Of a DNA stretch of 43,513 bases, positions 16,630 through 25,453 are shown piece by piece. Source of the DNA: Betaproteobacteria bacterium (GTDB lineage Bacteria; Pseudomonadota; Gammaproteobacteria; Burkholderiales; Thiobacillaceae). How positions within the stretch are numbered: position 1 is the first letter of the stretch; each line of letters starts with the position of its first letter. The translations under genes were made by a program, and so were the position numbers. Below the pieces are notes generated by a model, which saw only the letters and a program-made list of their open reading frames with translations, was not told the origin of the DNA and ran no database searches. The stretch is from positions 1-43,513 of the forward strand of contig JACRNB010000003.1 of NCBI GenBank assembly GCA_016219425.1. Direction: 5' to 3'.

Positions 16630-17316
16630 CTAGTCGATGTTGCTCTGGCGCAGGTGTTCCGGATCGCGGATGTACAGCGTGGAACCCACCAGTTCGATAC
16701 AGCCCTGGTCGGTGAGTTTGTGCAGCAGCCGGGACAGGGTCTCCGGCTTGACGCCGATGCGGGAGGCAATCACCTGTTTGGGCGCTTCCCACTCCACCTT
16801 TTCCCGTCCGGTGTCGTCCGGGTCCGAGTGGTCCAGCAGGTATTGCAACAGACGATCCGCGCCCTTCATCAGGGTCAGACGGTCGATCTCGTTCACCAAC
16901 TTGTGCAGGCGCGCGCTCATGCCGGCCATGAGGCGGAAGCAGCGCTGGGCGTCCTGGGCCAGCCAGTTCTTGAAGGCGTGGCCGTCAAAGGCCACCAGCC
17001 GCGCCGGCCCCTGGGCGGCGGCGTTGACCGGGTAGCGCCCGCCCATGAACAGCACCGCCTCGGCAAACAGGCGGCTGGGGCCGGCGAGTTCGATCACCTT
17101 CTCGTCGCCCTGGGGGGTGGCGCGAAACAGCCGGATCATGCCCTCCGCCACCCAGTAGAACGCGATGACCGGGTCGCCCTGGCTGAACAGCATCTGCCCC
17201 GCGCTGAGATGAATCACGCTGGCATGGCCGGCCACTTCCAGAAATTCGGCGTCTTCCAGACCGGAGAACAGGTAGGCGCGACGAATGGCGTCGAGATCGG
17301 TCTTGTCGATGGTCAT
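16630..17316 (-). CDS. Crp/Fnr-family transcriptional regulator
   Basis: A 228-residue regulator. The N-terminal cyclic-nucleotide-like beta-roll spans ~20-130 (LFSQGDPVIAFYWVAEGMIRLF). The dimerisation helix (~135-160) is followed by a winged helix-turn-helix with recognition helix KPETLSRLLHKL (~195-206). It has no N-terminal Cys cluster, so it is not an oxygen-sensing FNR, and the residues around the roll do not match the cAMP pocket of Crp. The PETLSRLL helix resembles the DNR/NnrR group of nitric-oxide or redox regulators, but this is only a resemblance. Its ATG overlaps the stop of the HAD gene (ATGA), so the two are translationally coupled downstream of rpoS. Confidence 0.85.
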   Translation of the reverse strand: MTIDKTDLDAIRRAYLFSGLEDAEFLEVAGHASVIHLSAGQMLFSQGDPVIAFYWVAEGMIRLFRATPQGDEKVIELAGPSRLFAEAVLFMGGRYPVNAAAQGPARLVAFDGHAFKNWLAQDAQRCFRLMAGMSARLHKLVNEIDRLTLMKGADRLLQYLLDHSDPDDTGREKVEWEAPKQVIASRIGVKPETLSRLLHKLTDQGCIELVGSTLYIRDPEHLRQSNID

Positions 17317-17981
17317 GACGGCATGATCTCCGCAAAACGGCGGATGGCGGCGAAGTCGGCCACATCCTTGTCGGGCTGACGCGTGTCCGGACGCACCACG
17401 GCGCGCAGGAAGCGGATGCCGAACTGACGCGCGGCGCGCAGCACCGGCAGGCTGTCGTCCACCAGCAGGGTGTGCTTGGAATCAAACGGCTCGCTGCCCT
17501 TCAAGGCCGCCCAGAAGGCGGGGTCTTCCTTGGGCAGGCCGTATTCGTGGGAGACGTGCATGGCGTCGAAATGCAGCGCCAGGCCGGTGCGGTCCATCTT
17601 CAGGTTGAGGGCCTTGCGGTGGGCGTTGGTGACCAGCGCCACGCGCTTGCCGGCCCGGCGCAGGGCGACGAGAAAGTCCGTCACGTCCGGGTGCACGGCA
17701 ATGAGGTGGGCCATCTCTTCCTTCAGGCGCACGATGTCCAGTTCCAGTTGCTCGGTCCAGTAATCCACGCAATACCAGTCCAGGGTGCCGGCCTTGGCGT
17801 TGTAGCGGCGGAAGCACTCGGCATGGGCCTCCGCGTACGGCAGAGCGTGGCGCTCGGCGAACTTCTGCGGCACGAACACCTGCCAGAAGTGGTTGTCGTA
17901 GTGCAGGTCCAGCAGGGTGCCGTCCATGTCCAGCAACACGGTGTCGATTTCATCCCAGGGCAGAGAGGCCGCATGGATCAT
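17313..17981 (-). CDS. HAD-family GMP/IMP nucleotidase (YrfG-like)
   Basis: A 222-residue haloacid dehalogenase-type phosphatase. Motif I is LLDMDGTLLD with nucleophile Asp18 and acid Asp20. Motif II is LVTNAH, motif III the Lys in GLPKEDPAFW, and motif IV LLVDDSLPVL. Length and the WYCVDYWTEQL cap region match YrfG, which dephosphorylates GMP and IMP; I infer that function by resemblance. It follows rpoS by 52 bases, a gap holding a miniature GTAG palindrome. Its stop codon overlaps the start of the Crp/Fnr gene. Confidence 0.82.
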   Translation of the reverse strand: MIHAASLPWDEIDTVLLDMDGTLLDLHYDNHFWQVFVPQKFAERHALPYAEAHAECFRRYNAKAGTLDWYCVDYWTEQLELDIVRLKEEMAHLIAVHPDVTDFLVALRRAGKRVALVTNAHRKALNLKMDRTGLALHFDAMHVSHEYGLPKEDPAFWAALKGSEPFDSKHTLLVDDSLPVLRAARQFGIRFLRAVVRPDTRQPDKDVADFAAIRRFAEIMPS

Positions 17982-18006
17982 CGCGCGGCCCCGGATGCCG
18001 ATTCAG

Positions 18007-18022
18007 GTAGCGCAGGCGCTAC
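18007..18022. repeat. Miniature GTAG palindrome between rpoS and the HAD gene
   Basis: GTAGCGC, AG, GCGCTAC: a perfect 16-base palindrome with the same ends as the larger REP pairs at 15491 and 35318. It may be a deleted remnant of such a pair. Confidence 0.6.
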
Positions 18023-18033
18023 GAAGCGGGCCA

Positions 18034-18975
18034 TTACAGCAGCCCGTCCTTGGACAACCCTTTGCGGCGCAGGATGCGGCGCAGCGCCTGAAGCGCCTCG
18101 ACCTGGATCTGGCGCACGCGCTCGCGCGTGACCCCAAGGTGCTCGGCCAGTTGTTCCAGCGTCGAAACCTCCTGGTTGTTGAGGCCGAAGCGGCGCTCGA
18201 TCACCCAGCGGTGCTTTTCCGTGAGCTCGCGCAGCCACTCGTGCACATAGTTTTCCACCTCGGCGATCTGCAACAGGTCTTCCGGGCGCTCGGCGTTCTC
18301 GTCGGCGATGGCCTCGCCGATGGAGAGGCTGGGGTCGATGTCCAGGGGGGCGTCCAGTGACGTGACCCGATCATTCAAGGCCATCACCCGTCGCACGTCT
18401 TCCGCCGGCTTGCCGATGAGGGCGGCGATCTCCTCCACCCCCGCGTCGGTGATCCCATGAGTCTCCAGATGGCGCTTGGCGCGCAGACAGATGTTGAGTT
18501 CCTTGATCACATGCACCGGCAGGCGAATGGTGCGCGACTGGTTCATGATCGCCCGCTCGATGTTCTGGCGTATCCACCAGGTGGCGTAGGTGGAGAAGCG
18601 GAAACCGCGTTCCGGTTCGAACTTCTCCAGCGCGTGCATGAGCCCCAGGTTGCCTTCCTCGATCAGGTCCAGCAGCGACAGGCCGCGGTTGGCGTAGTGC
18701 TTGGCGATGTTCACCACCAGGCGCAGGTTGTGCTCGATCATCTTCTGGCGCGCGTCGAAGTCCCCCGCCCGCGAGAGGGTGGCCAGCCGGCGCTCTTCAT
18801 CCGGACTGAGCAGATGTTCACGCCCGATCTCGTTGAGATAGAGCTGGGTGACGTCCGGCAGCTCGTCGAAGTCGTGCTCGACGTGCTCGCCATGCTCGAC
18901 GACGGGAGGCGCTTCCGCCTCCGCGTCCAGGGGCGGTTCGTCAGGGCCCGACTCGGAAAAATTCTCTTCTTGCAT
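18034..18975 (-). CDS. rpoS: Stationary-phase sigma factor RpoS
   Basis: A 313-residue sigma-70-family factor that directs RNA polymerase to general-stress and stationary-phase promoters. Region 1.2 is [11 protein letters not shown], and region 2 runs from [16 protein letters not shown] through [14 protein letters not shown]. Region 3 is around 175-240. Region 4.2 ends in [19 protein letters not shown]. The acidic N-terminus (residues 1-35) and overall length fit RpoS rather than RpoD. It lies 9 bases after nlpD, the standard order in proteobacteria. In E. coli the main rpoS promoter is inside nlpD, and the same is plausible here. No strong ribosome-binding site is seen before ATG 18975, consistent with leader-based control. 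Confidence 0.96.
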   Translation of the reverse strand: MQEENFSESGPDEPPLDAEAEAPPVVEHGEHVEHDFDELPDVTQLYLNEIGREHLLSPDEERRLATLSRAGDFDARQKMIEHNLRLVVNIAKHYANRGLSLLDLIEEGNLGLMHALEKFEPERGFRFSTYATWWIRQNIERAIMNQSRTIRLPVHVIKELNICLRAKRHLETHGITDAGVEEIAALIGKPAEDVRRVMALNDRVTSLDAPLDIDPSLSIGEAIADENAERPEDLLQIAEVENYVHEWLRELTEKHRWVIERRFGLNNQEVSTLEQLAEHLGVTRERVRQIQVEALQALRRILRRKGLSKDGLL

Positions 18976-18984
18976 GCAATCGTC

Positions 18985-19872
18985 TTAACCGGTTTTCGGC
19001 AGATAACCCAGGGGGTCCACGGGTTTGCCGGATTCGCGTATTTCGAAATGGAGTTTGACCCGATCCGCGTCGCTGTCGCCCATTTCGGCAATGACTTGGC
19101 CTCGCGCCACTTTCTGGCCTTCCGTCACATGGATGCGGGCGTTATGCGCATAGGCGGAGAGCAGGGTCTGACCGTGGCGGATGATGATGAGTTTTCCATA
19201 CCCCCGCAAGCCGGAACCGGCGTAGACCACGCGCCCCGTCGCCGCCGCCTGCACCGGCTGGCCGCCCTTGCCGGCAATGTCGATGCCCTTGCTGAGGCCC
19301 TCGCCATAGCGGATGAGCAGATCGCCGCGGCTGGGCCAGGCCCACACCTCCGGCGCGGCGTCCTGAGGCTCGTTCAACGCCACGGGATGGGACGCGGCCT
19401 GAGCGGTAGGCTCCGCCGGCAGGGGGCGCGGCTCCACCCGCGCCTGGGACGGGACGGGACGGGTGTCCACGGAACGCGCCAACTCCCGGTCCTCCACCCC
19501 CGCCCGTTCCGGCGCGGCGGCGGTGGTGACCACGGCGGCGGGACGGGGTGGCGGGAGTACGCGCAACGCGTCTCCGGCGCGGATGCGGGCGGGGTCCGCA
19601 ATCCCGTTCCAGGCCGCCAGTTGGCGGTAATCCAGACCATGCTCGAAGGCGATCTTGTACAGGGTGTCGCCGGGCTGGACCCGGTGCTGACCCGCCGGAG
19701 CCGGTGCATACGAGGCCTTGGCCGCCTTGCCGGGCAGCGTATCCCGCACCGGGGCCGCCACCTGGCTGGCGCCGCATGCGGACAACAGGAGCGCCAGCAG
19801 GATCACCCCACGCCGCGTCCCCCGAAAAGCGCTCGCAGGTGGATCGGCGCGGTGCACCGCGACGCGCCTCAA
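18985..19872 (-). CDS. nlpD: Lipoprotein NlpD (LysM plus degenerate M23 domain)
   Basis: A 295-residue lipoprotein that in enteric bacteria activates the amidase AmiC at the septum. A basic start and hydrophobic VILLALLL lead to the lipobox LSAC with Cys33. A LysM domain lies at ~63-108 (HRVQPGDTLYKIAFEHGL), then a Pro-rich linker, and a C-terminal M23 domain from ~185. The first metal-binding His is missing (KGIDIAG instead of HxGxD), and LHFEIR lacks the first His of HxH. Both match E. coli NlpD, which is not itself an enzyme. The first codon appears to be TTG 19872, overlapping the pcm stop (TTGA); a GTG a few codons downstream is possible. Confidence 0.92.
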   Translation of the reverse strand: MRRVAVHRADPPASAFRGTRRGVILLALLLSACGASQVAAPVRDTLPGKAAKASYAPAPAGQHRVQPGDTLYKIAFEHGLDYRQLAAWNGIADPARIRAGDALRVLPPPRPAAVVTTAAAPERAGVEDRELARSVDTRPVPSQARVEPRPLPAEPTAQAASHPVALNEPQDAAPEVWAWPSRGDLLIRYGEGLSKGIDIAGKGGQPVQAAATGRVVYAGSGLRGYGKLIIIRHGQTLLSAYAHNARIHVTEGQKVARGQVIAEMGDSDADRVKLHFEIRESGKPVDPLGYLPKTG

Positions 19873-20525
19873 CTGATGCCCGGCAGCAAAGGAACAAAAC
19901 GCACGGACTCCAGCGTCTTTTCGCTGTAGCCGCCCTCGGGCAGCGCTTCCACCAGAATCAGGGACTGCACGTCCCCCGCGCCCACCGGGGCGACCAGACG
20001 CGCGCCGGGCTTGAGTTGCTGCTTCATCTCGTCCGGGATGTAGGGCATGGCCGCCGCCACGACGATGGCGTCATAGGGCGCGCCGGCGGGGTAGCCGAAG
20101 CTGCCGTCGGAGTTCTTCACCACCACGTTGTTGACGCGCAGTTCGCGCAGGCTCTGGCGCGCGCGCCCGACCAGCTTGGTGATGCGCTCCACGCTCACCA
20201 CCTCCTTCGCCAGACGCGAGAGGATGGCAGCTTGGTAGCCGCAGCCGCCGCCCACCTCCAGCACCCGCTCCAGACGCTGGCCGCGGCACGCGAGCTGGCA
20301 GGAAATGGCGACGGTGTAGGGGCTGGAGATGGTCTGGCCCTGGCCGATGGGCAGCGGGGTCTCGTCATAGGCCTGATGCTGGATGCCCTCTTCCACAAAG
20401 ATGTGGCGCGGCACCGCGCTCATGGCCGCCAGCACCTGCGCGTCGGTGATGCCCTGTTCCTTGAGTCGCTCGATCATGCGCGCGCGGGCGCGCTGGGAGG
20501 TCATGCCGAGTCCATGCGGATTCAT
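19869..20525 (-). CDS. pcm: Protein-L-isoaspartate O-methyltransferase
   Basis: A 218-residue enzyme that methylates isoaspartyl residues with S-adenosylmethionine, starting repair of aged proteins. The SAM-binding motif I is [13 protein letters not shown], a little different from the usual EIGTGSGYQ. The active-site segment is ISSPYTVA, and the C-terminal LVAPVGAG motif is present. The start is ATG 20525, because it overlaps the surE stop as ATGA; the frame itself continues upstream through surE. It couples to surE upstream and nlpD downstream. Confidence 0.94.
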   Translation of the reverse strand: MNPHGLGMTSQRARARMIERLKEQGITDAQVLAAMSAVPRHIFVEEGIQHQAYDETPLPIGQGQTISSPYTVAISCQLACRGQRLERVLEVGGGCGYQAAILSRLAKEVVSVERITKLVGRARQSLRELRVNNVVVKNSDGSFGYPAGAPYDAIVVAAAMPYIPDEMKQQLKPGARLVAPVGAGDVQSLILVEALPEGGYSEKTLESVRFVPLLPGIS

Positions 20526-21268
20526 CGGCCCAACCAATCCTTCACCGGCGCCATCTGGGTGTAACGGGTCAGGTCCAGTTGCAGGGGAGTCACCGAAATG
20601 CAGCCCTGGGCCACGGCGTGGAAGTCCGTGCCCGGCCCTGCATCCTGGGCCGCCCCCGCCGCCCCCACCCAGTACATGGTCTGGTTGCGCGGGTTGACGG
20701 TCTTCACCGTGTCCTGCGCCTTGTGGCGACGTCCCAGGCGCGTGACCTCGACGCCCTGGATCTGATCCGCCGGCAGGTCCGGCACGTTCACGTTGAGCAG
20801 CACCGGCTCGGTAAAGGGGTGCGCCGCAAAACGATCCACCAGGCCGGCGACGAAATCGGCGGCGGTCTGGAAGTGGTCCTGCTGGATATTGGCCAGGGAC
20901 ACCGCCACCGAGGGGATGCCGAGCAGAAAGCCCTCCGTCGCCGCCGCCACGGTGCCGGAATAGACCGTGTCGTCGCCCATGTTGGCGCCGTGGTTGATGC
21001 CGGAAATGACCATCTCCGGCATCTCCGGCAACACGCCGGTGACGGCCAGATGGACGCAATCGGTCGGGGTGCCGTTCACATAATGAAACCCGCCCGGCGT
21101 GGTGCGCACCATCAGGGGGCGATCCAGGGTGAGGGAGTTGCTGGCGCCGCTGCGGTCCCGCTCCGGCGCCACCACGGTGACGACATGACCATGCCCGGCA
21201 AGGGTGGCGGCCAGGACGGCCAGACCGGGGGCGAAATAGCCGTCGTCATTACTGAGGAGGATGCGCAT
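20522..21268 (-). CDS. surE: 5'/3'-nucleotidase SurE
   Basis: A 248-residue metal-dependent survival nucleotidase that dephosphorylates nucleoside monophosphates. The N-terminal [10 protein letters not shown] carries the metal ligands Asp8 and Asp9. The SGAS(N)S loop, the [18 protein letters not shown] motif and VLLNVNVP follow in the family order. The start is set at ATG 21268, because upstream in-frame codons do not resemble the family and overlap the gloB leader. The stop overlaps pcm as ATGA. It is divergent from gloB with 127 bases between them. Confidence 0.95.
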   Translation of the reverse strand: MRILLSNDDGYFAPGLAVLAATLAGHGHVVTVVAPERDRSGASNSLTLDRPLMVRTTPGGFHYVNGTPTDCVHLAVTGVLPEMPEMVISGINHGANMGDDTVYSGTVAAATEGFLLGIPSVAVSLANIQQDHFQTAADFVAGLVDRFAAHPFTEPVLLNVNVPDLPADQIQGVEVTRLGRRHKAQDTVKTVNPRNQTMYWVGAAGAAQDAGPGTDFHAVAQGCISVTPLQLDLTRYTQMAPVKDWLGR

Positions 21269-21395
21269 GGGAGGCAGGTGGATGAAACGGCGATGATGGG
21301 CGCAAACTCCGCGCGAAGCGGCGCATTTTATGCGGCTACATCCGGAGTGGATAGCCGCGATTAACCCCGGCGACGTTTCAGGGAGCCCCCCCCGC

Positions 21396-22160
21396 ATGAT
21401 CCAGATCACCCCCATCCCCGCCTTTCGCGACAACTACATCTGGGCCATCCACGATGACCGCCATGCGGCGCTGGTGGACCCCGGCGCCGCCGCCCCGGTG
21501 GAAGAGTGGTTGCAGGCCGCCGGCCTCACGGCCTGCGCCATCCTGGTCACCCATCACCATGACGACCACTGCGGCGGCAGCGCAGACCTGGCCCGCACTC
21601 GGGGGATACCGGTGTACGGCCCCGCCGAGGAATCCATCCCCGGAAAAACGCATCCGGTCACGCAGGGAGAGGGGGTGGAACTGCCAGAGCTGGGCCTCTC
21701 CTTCGCGGTTCTCTCCACCCCCGGACACACCCTGGGGCACGTCTGTTACACGGGCCATGGCTGGGCCTTCACCGGCGACACCCTGTTCGCCAACGGCTGC
21801 GGACGCCTGTTCGAGGGAACGCCGGCCCAGATGTACGCCTCGCTGACGCAACTGGCCGCTCTGCCGGGAGACACAAAAATCTACTGCGCCCATGAGTACA
21901 CCCTGGCCAACATCGCGTTCGCCCTGGAGGTGGAAGAGGCGAATCCCGACCTGCTGGCCTGGTTCGAGCGCGCGCGCCGGGAACGCAAGGCGGGACGCCC
22001 CACTCTGCCCACCACACTGGACCAGGAGCGCCGCACCAACCCCTTTTTGCGTTGCCGCCTGGACGCCGTAAAACAGGCGGCTGAAGCCTGGGCGGGACAC
22101 CCCCTGGCGAACGAGGTCGAGGTCTTTGCCAGCCTGCGCGCCTGGAAGAACACCCTCTGA
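21396..22160 (+). CDS. gloB: Hydroxyacylglutathione hydrolase (glyoxalase II)
   Basis: A 254-residue metallo-beta-lactamase-fold thioesterase. It hydrolyses S-lactoylglutathione to lactate and glutathione, the second step of methylglyoxal detoxification. The metal-binding THHHDDH is at 52-58, followed by the STPGHTLGH and FTGDTLF motifs and the YCAHEYT segment typical of GloB. The C-terminal substrate domain ends in [14 protein letters not shown]-type sequence. The start is ATG 21396, with a purine-rich GGGAG at 21381-21385. It is followed by mltD and divergent from surE. Confidence 0.95.
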   Translation: MIQITPIPAFRDNYIWAIHDDRHAALVDPGAAAPVEEWLQAAGLTACAILVTHHHDDHCGGSADLARTRGIPVYGPAEESIPGKTHPVTQGEGVELPELGLSFAVLSTPGHTLGHVCYTGHGWAFTGDTLFANGCGRLFEGTPAQMYASLTQLAALPGDTKIYCAHEYTLANIAFALEVEEANPDLLAWFERARRERKAGRPTLPTTLDQERRTNPFLRCRLDAVKQAAEAWAGHPLANEVEVFASLRAWKNTL

Positions 22161-22164
22161 ACGC

Positions 22165-22178
22165 CCCTGACATCAGGG
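22165..22178 (+). terminator. Short hairpin followed by a T run after gloB
   Basis: CCCTG, four bases, CAGGG lies just after the gloB stop, with GGCTTTTTG starting two bases downstream. The stem is short, so termination is probably weak. A further inverted T5/A5 pair (22183-22198) lies before mltD. Confidence 0.4.
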
Positions 22179-22242
22179 TGGCTTTTTGTCGCCAAAAAGG
22201 TTAAATTCCGTTCAATTTCAAGGAATTGCAGCATCTACGCCC

Positions 22243-23601
22243 ATGCATATCAAGCTGATCGCATTCCTCGCCGCACTGTTCCTGAGCACCACTGGACACT
22301 GTGCGGACGAAGCCCCTCAGGGGGATCTCAAGTTCGCCTACACCCTGTCCAACCCGGCAGGCGACCCCTATCAGACGCCGCAAGTCCCGGGCGCAGCCGT
22401 TGCCGCCCAGGCCAACCTGTGGGATCGCATTCGCGCGGGTTTCCTGCTGCCGGAGTCCAACCCCCAGCTCACCCGCACACAGGAACGCTGGTTCGCCGCC
22501 CACCCCGGCTATCTCGACCGGGCCGTGGAACGCAGCCGGCTGTACCTGTTCCACATCGTCGAAGAGGTGGAAAAGCGCGGCATGCCGATGGAGATCGCCC
22601 TGCTGCCCATGATCGAATCGGCCTTCGACCCGCAGGCCCTGTCGCCCATGAAGGCCTCCGGCATGTGGCAGTTCATTCCTTCCACCGGGCGCGTCTACGG
22701 GCTGGAGCAGAACGCCTGGTTCGATGGCCGCAAGGACGTGATCCAGGCCACCAATGCCGCTCTGGACTATCTGCAAAAACTGCACGGCATGTTCGGTGAC
22801 TGGGAACTGGCCCTGGCCGCCTACAACTGCGGCGAAGGCTGTGTGGCCCGCGCCCGCAGCCGGGGCAAGGACGGCGTCGATTACGCCAGCATCAAGCTGC
22901 CGACCGAGACCCGCAATTACGTGCCCCGACTGGTCGCCGTGCGCAATCTGGTGCGTGATCCCGCCAGCTTCGGCATCACCCTGCGCAACATCCCCAGCGA
23001 GCCCTACTTCCTGCGCATCAACCTGGCAAAACCCATGGAAGCGCGTCAGGTGGCCCGTCTGGCGGAGATGAACCTGAATGACTTTCTCGCCCTCAACCCC
23101 GGCTTTCAGCGCCGCGTCATCCACACCGCGAGCCAGGACGTGCTGCTGCTGCCGGTGGATCGGGTGGAGGCCTTCCAGTTCAACCTGCACCGCGAGGGCC
23201 TGGACAAGCTTGCACTCCAGTCCTACAGCGCGCGCAAGGGGGAAAAAGCCAGCGGCATCGCCGCCCGTTTTGGCGTGACCATGCAGTGGCTGAGCGACCA
23301 CAACCCGCTCAAGCTGCGTCGTGGCGAGGTGGCCAACGCCCAGACCCTGATGGTGCCTTCCAACAAGAGCGCGGCCAGGGCGGAAGCGCTCCCGCCGGAG
23401 CCGAAGGAACCCGTCAAGGTGTTCAACGCCAAGGTCTCCAGCAAGGGCACGGTGTTACGCACCCATACCGTGCGCCGGGGCGACACCCTGGACCGCGTGG
23501 CGCGGCTCTACCGCGTGAAGGTGGCGGACCTGCGCCGCTGGAATGTGGACCTGGAACCTCTGCGTCCGGGTTCCAAACTGGTCATCAAGATCACGAGCTG
23601 A
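22243..23601 (+). CDS. mltD: Membrane-bound lytic murein transglycosylase D (MltD-like)
   Basis: A 452-residue periplasmic enzyme that cleaves the MurNAc-GlcNAc bond of peptidoglycan with 1,6-anhydro product formation. A signal sequence (residues 1-20, ending TGHCA) may be a lipoprotein signal with Cys20, though the lipobox is poor. The SLT domain has catalytic Glu125 in LPMIESAFDP, then SGMWQFIP and the YNCGEG motif. Two LysM-type segments follow, one near 330-375 and a clear one at the C-terminus (THTVRRGDTLDRVARLYRV). The start is ATG 22243; AAGGA at 22219 is rather far upstream. The gene ends 11 bases inside the convergent ABC ATPase gene. Confidence 0.9.
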   Translation: MHIKLIAFLAALFLSTTGHCADEAPQGDLKFAYTLSNPAGDPYQTPQVPGAAVAAQANLWDRIRAGFLLPESNPQLTRTQERWFAAHPGYLDRAVERSRLYLFHIVEEVEKRGMPMEIALLPMIESAFDPQALSPMKASGMWQFIPSTGRVYGLEQNAWFDGRKDVIQATNAALDYLQKLHGMFGDWELALAAYNCGEGCVARARSRGKDGVDYASIKLPTETRNYVPRLVAVRNLVRDPASFGITLRNIPSEPYFLRINLAKPMEARQVARLAEMNLNDFLALNPGFQRRVIHTASQDVLLLPVDRVEAFQFNLHREGLDKLALQSYSARKGEKASGIAARFGVTMQWLSDHNPLKLRRGEVANAQTLMVPSNKSAARAEALPPEPKEPVKVFNAKVSSKGTVLRTHTVRRGDTLDRVARLYRVKVADLRRWNVDLEPLRPGSKLVIKITS

Positions 23602-25453
23602 CGCCCGTCAACCCCCGGCCCGGCGCGGATTCCAGCAGCAACCGGGTGTAGTCGCTCACAGGTCGGGTCAACACGGTCTCGACGTCGCCCTCTTCCACGA
23701 TCCGCCCACCCCGCATCACCGCCACCCGATGGGCCAGATAGCCCACCACGGGCAGGTTGTGGGTGATGAACAGGTAGGACAGCCCGCGCGCGGCCTGGAT
23801 ATCCGCCAGCAGGTTGAGGATCTGGGCCTGCACCGAGACATCGAGCGCGCTGGTGGGTTCATCCAGGATCAGCAGCTTCGGCTCCACCGCCAGGGCGCGG
23901 GCGATGGCGATGCGCTGACGCTGGCCGCCGGAGAATTCGTGCGGATAGCGCTGTAGGGCGTCGGCGGGCAGGCCCACCTGGTCCAGAAGTTGGGCGATGC
24001 GGGCGTTGCGGGCGGCGCGATCCAGTTCCGGCAACAGGGCCAGCAGGCCCTCCTCCAGGATGGTCCCCACTTTCATGCGCGGGTTGAGGGAGGAATAGGG
24101 ATCCTGGAACACGATCTGCATCTCGCGCCGCTTGCGCCGCAGGGCCTCGCCGGAGAGATTTTCCAGGGCCTCACCGCCCATCGCCACCGAGCCGCCAGTG
24201 GGCTCGATCAGCCGCAACACCGCCCGCGCCAGGGTGGTCTTGCCGCAGCCGGACTCGCCCACCAGGGCCAGGGTCTCCCCTTGATTCACCGTCAGACTGA
24301 CGCCATCGACGGCCTTGAAGTGGCCCACGGTACGGCGCAGCAGACCCTGGCGGAGGGGGAAATGGACGGCGAGATCGGTCAGCCGCAGGACCACTCCCTC
24401 CCCCTCCGGGGGAGGGCTGGGGTGAGGGAGCGACGGTAAATAGAGCGTGAACGCTTGCGCAGGCGTTGCTCCCTCACCCCCAGCCCCTCCCCCGGAGGGG
24501 GAGGGGGGTGAAAACAGGTGGCAACGCACGGCATGCCCAGGCGCCGTTTCCAGCAACTCTGGCGCTTCGTTGCGACAGCGCTCGAACACCCTCGGGCAAC
24601 GCTCGGCGAAGCGACAGCCGACGATCACCGCATCCGGCGCCGGCACCCGGCCCGGCAGGCTGTCCAGACGCTGGCCGCGCCGTTCCAGCCTCGGCAGCAC
24701 GGCGAACAGCTTTTGCGTGTAGGGGTGATGGGGCTGGGCGTAGAGGCTTGCCCGACCCGCCCATTCCACGATCTGGCCGGCGTACATCACCGCCACCCGG
24801 TCGGCCATGTCGCCGGCCACGTCGAGGTCGTGCGTGATGAGCAGCAGGCCCATGCCCCGGCTTTGCTGCAATGCCTTGAGCAGCTTGAGAATCTGGGCCT
24901 GCACGGTGACGTCCAGGGCCGTGGTGGGTTCGTCGGCGATGAGCACCTCGGGCTCGCCCGCCAGCATCATGGCGATGAGGGCGCGCTGGCGCTGGCCGCC
25001 GGAAAGCTGGAAGGGATAGGCGTCCAGCCGCTCGGTTGGCAGCCCCACGGCTTCGAGCAACTCCCGGCCCACGGCGCTCGCATCCGCCTCGGGGCGGTGG
25101 ACGGCCAGGGTCTCGGCGATCTGCTGGCCCACGGTCATGACCGGGTTCAGGCTGGTCTGCGGCTCCTGGAAGATCATCGCCAGCCGCCCGCCGCGCACGT
25201 CGCGCATGGCGGCCTCGGGCAGGGTGAACAGGCTCTCGCCTTCCAGTTCCAACACCCCTGACGCCACCCGCGCGCCTTCCGGCAGCAGACGCATGAGGGC
25301 CAGGGCGGTCATGGACTTGCCGCAACCGGATTCGCCCAAGAGGGCCACGCATTCATCGCGCCCGATGGCGAGGCTGACCCCGTCCACCGGCGCAAGGCAG
25401 CGGCCTTCGACGTTGATCTCGACGCGCAAATCGGTGAGCGTCAGGGCGCTCAT
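23591..25453 (-). CDS. Fused two-domain peptide ABC transporter ATPase (YejF-like), with repeat-derived linker
   Basis: A 620-residue protein with two ABC ATPase domains in one chain, as in YejF. It powers import of peptides through the two permeases encoded upstream. The first domain has Walker A GESGCGKS at 40-47, LSGGQRQR and LIADEPTTALD. The second has GESGCGKT at about 398, then FSGGQRQR and LILDEPTSALD. Each is followed by an oligopeptide-transporter C-terminal stretch (CRFAERCP after domain 1). Residues ~316-353, between the domains, come from a C-rich composite repeat and are Pro/Gly rich. YejF is normally about 530-550 residues. The start ATGA overlaps the upstream permease stop. Confidence 0.92.
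   Translation of the reverse strand: MSALTLTDLRVEINVEGRCLAPVDGVSLAIGRDECVALLGESGCGKSMTALALMRLLPEGARVASGVLELEGESLFTLPEAAMRDVRGGRLAMIFQEPQTSLNPVMTVGQQIAETLAVHRPEADASAVGRELLEAVGLPTERLDAYPFQLSGGQRQRALIAMMLAGEPEVLIADEPTTALDVTVQAQILKLLKALQQSRGMGLLLITHDLDVAGDMADRVAVMYAGQIVEWAGRASLYAQPHHPYTQKLFAVLPRLERRGQRLDSLPGRVPAPDAVIVGCRFAERCPRVFERCRNEAPELLETAPGHAVRCHLFSPPSPSGGGAGGEGATPAQAFTLYLPSLPHPSPPPEGEGVVLRLTDLAVHFPLRQGLLRRTVGHFKAVDGVSLTVNQGETLALVGESGCGKTTLARAVLRLIEPTGGSVAMGGEALENLSGEALRRKRREMQIVFQDPYSSLNPRMKVGTILEEGLLALLPELDRAARNARIAQLLDQVGLPADALQRYPHEFSGGQRQRIAIARALAVEPKLLILDEPTSALDVSVQAQILNLLADIQAARGLSYLFITHNLPVVGYLAHRVAVMRGGRIVEEGDVETVLTRPVSDYTRLLLESAPGRGLTGVSS
24396..24507. repeat. Complete C-rich composite repeat inside the ABC ATPase gene
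   Basis: C/G hairpin plus GGGGTGAGGGAGCGACG (24396-24435), a ~28-base spacer, then CGTTGCTCCCTCACCCCC and a second hairpin to 24507. On the minus strand it encodes residues ~316-353 in the linker between the two ATPase domains (PPSPSGGGAGGEGAT ... LPHPSPPPEGEG). Confidence 0.88.

Noticed and set aside
16630-17316. Oxygen-sensing FNR
   Set aside because: The N-terminal Cys cluster needed for the Fe-S centre is absent; only two scattered Cys exist.
20526-21059. N-terminal extension of Pcm through surE
   Set aside because: The frame is open but encodes Gly/Arg-rich shadow sequence; the ATGA junction and family start place Pcm at 20525.
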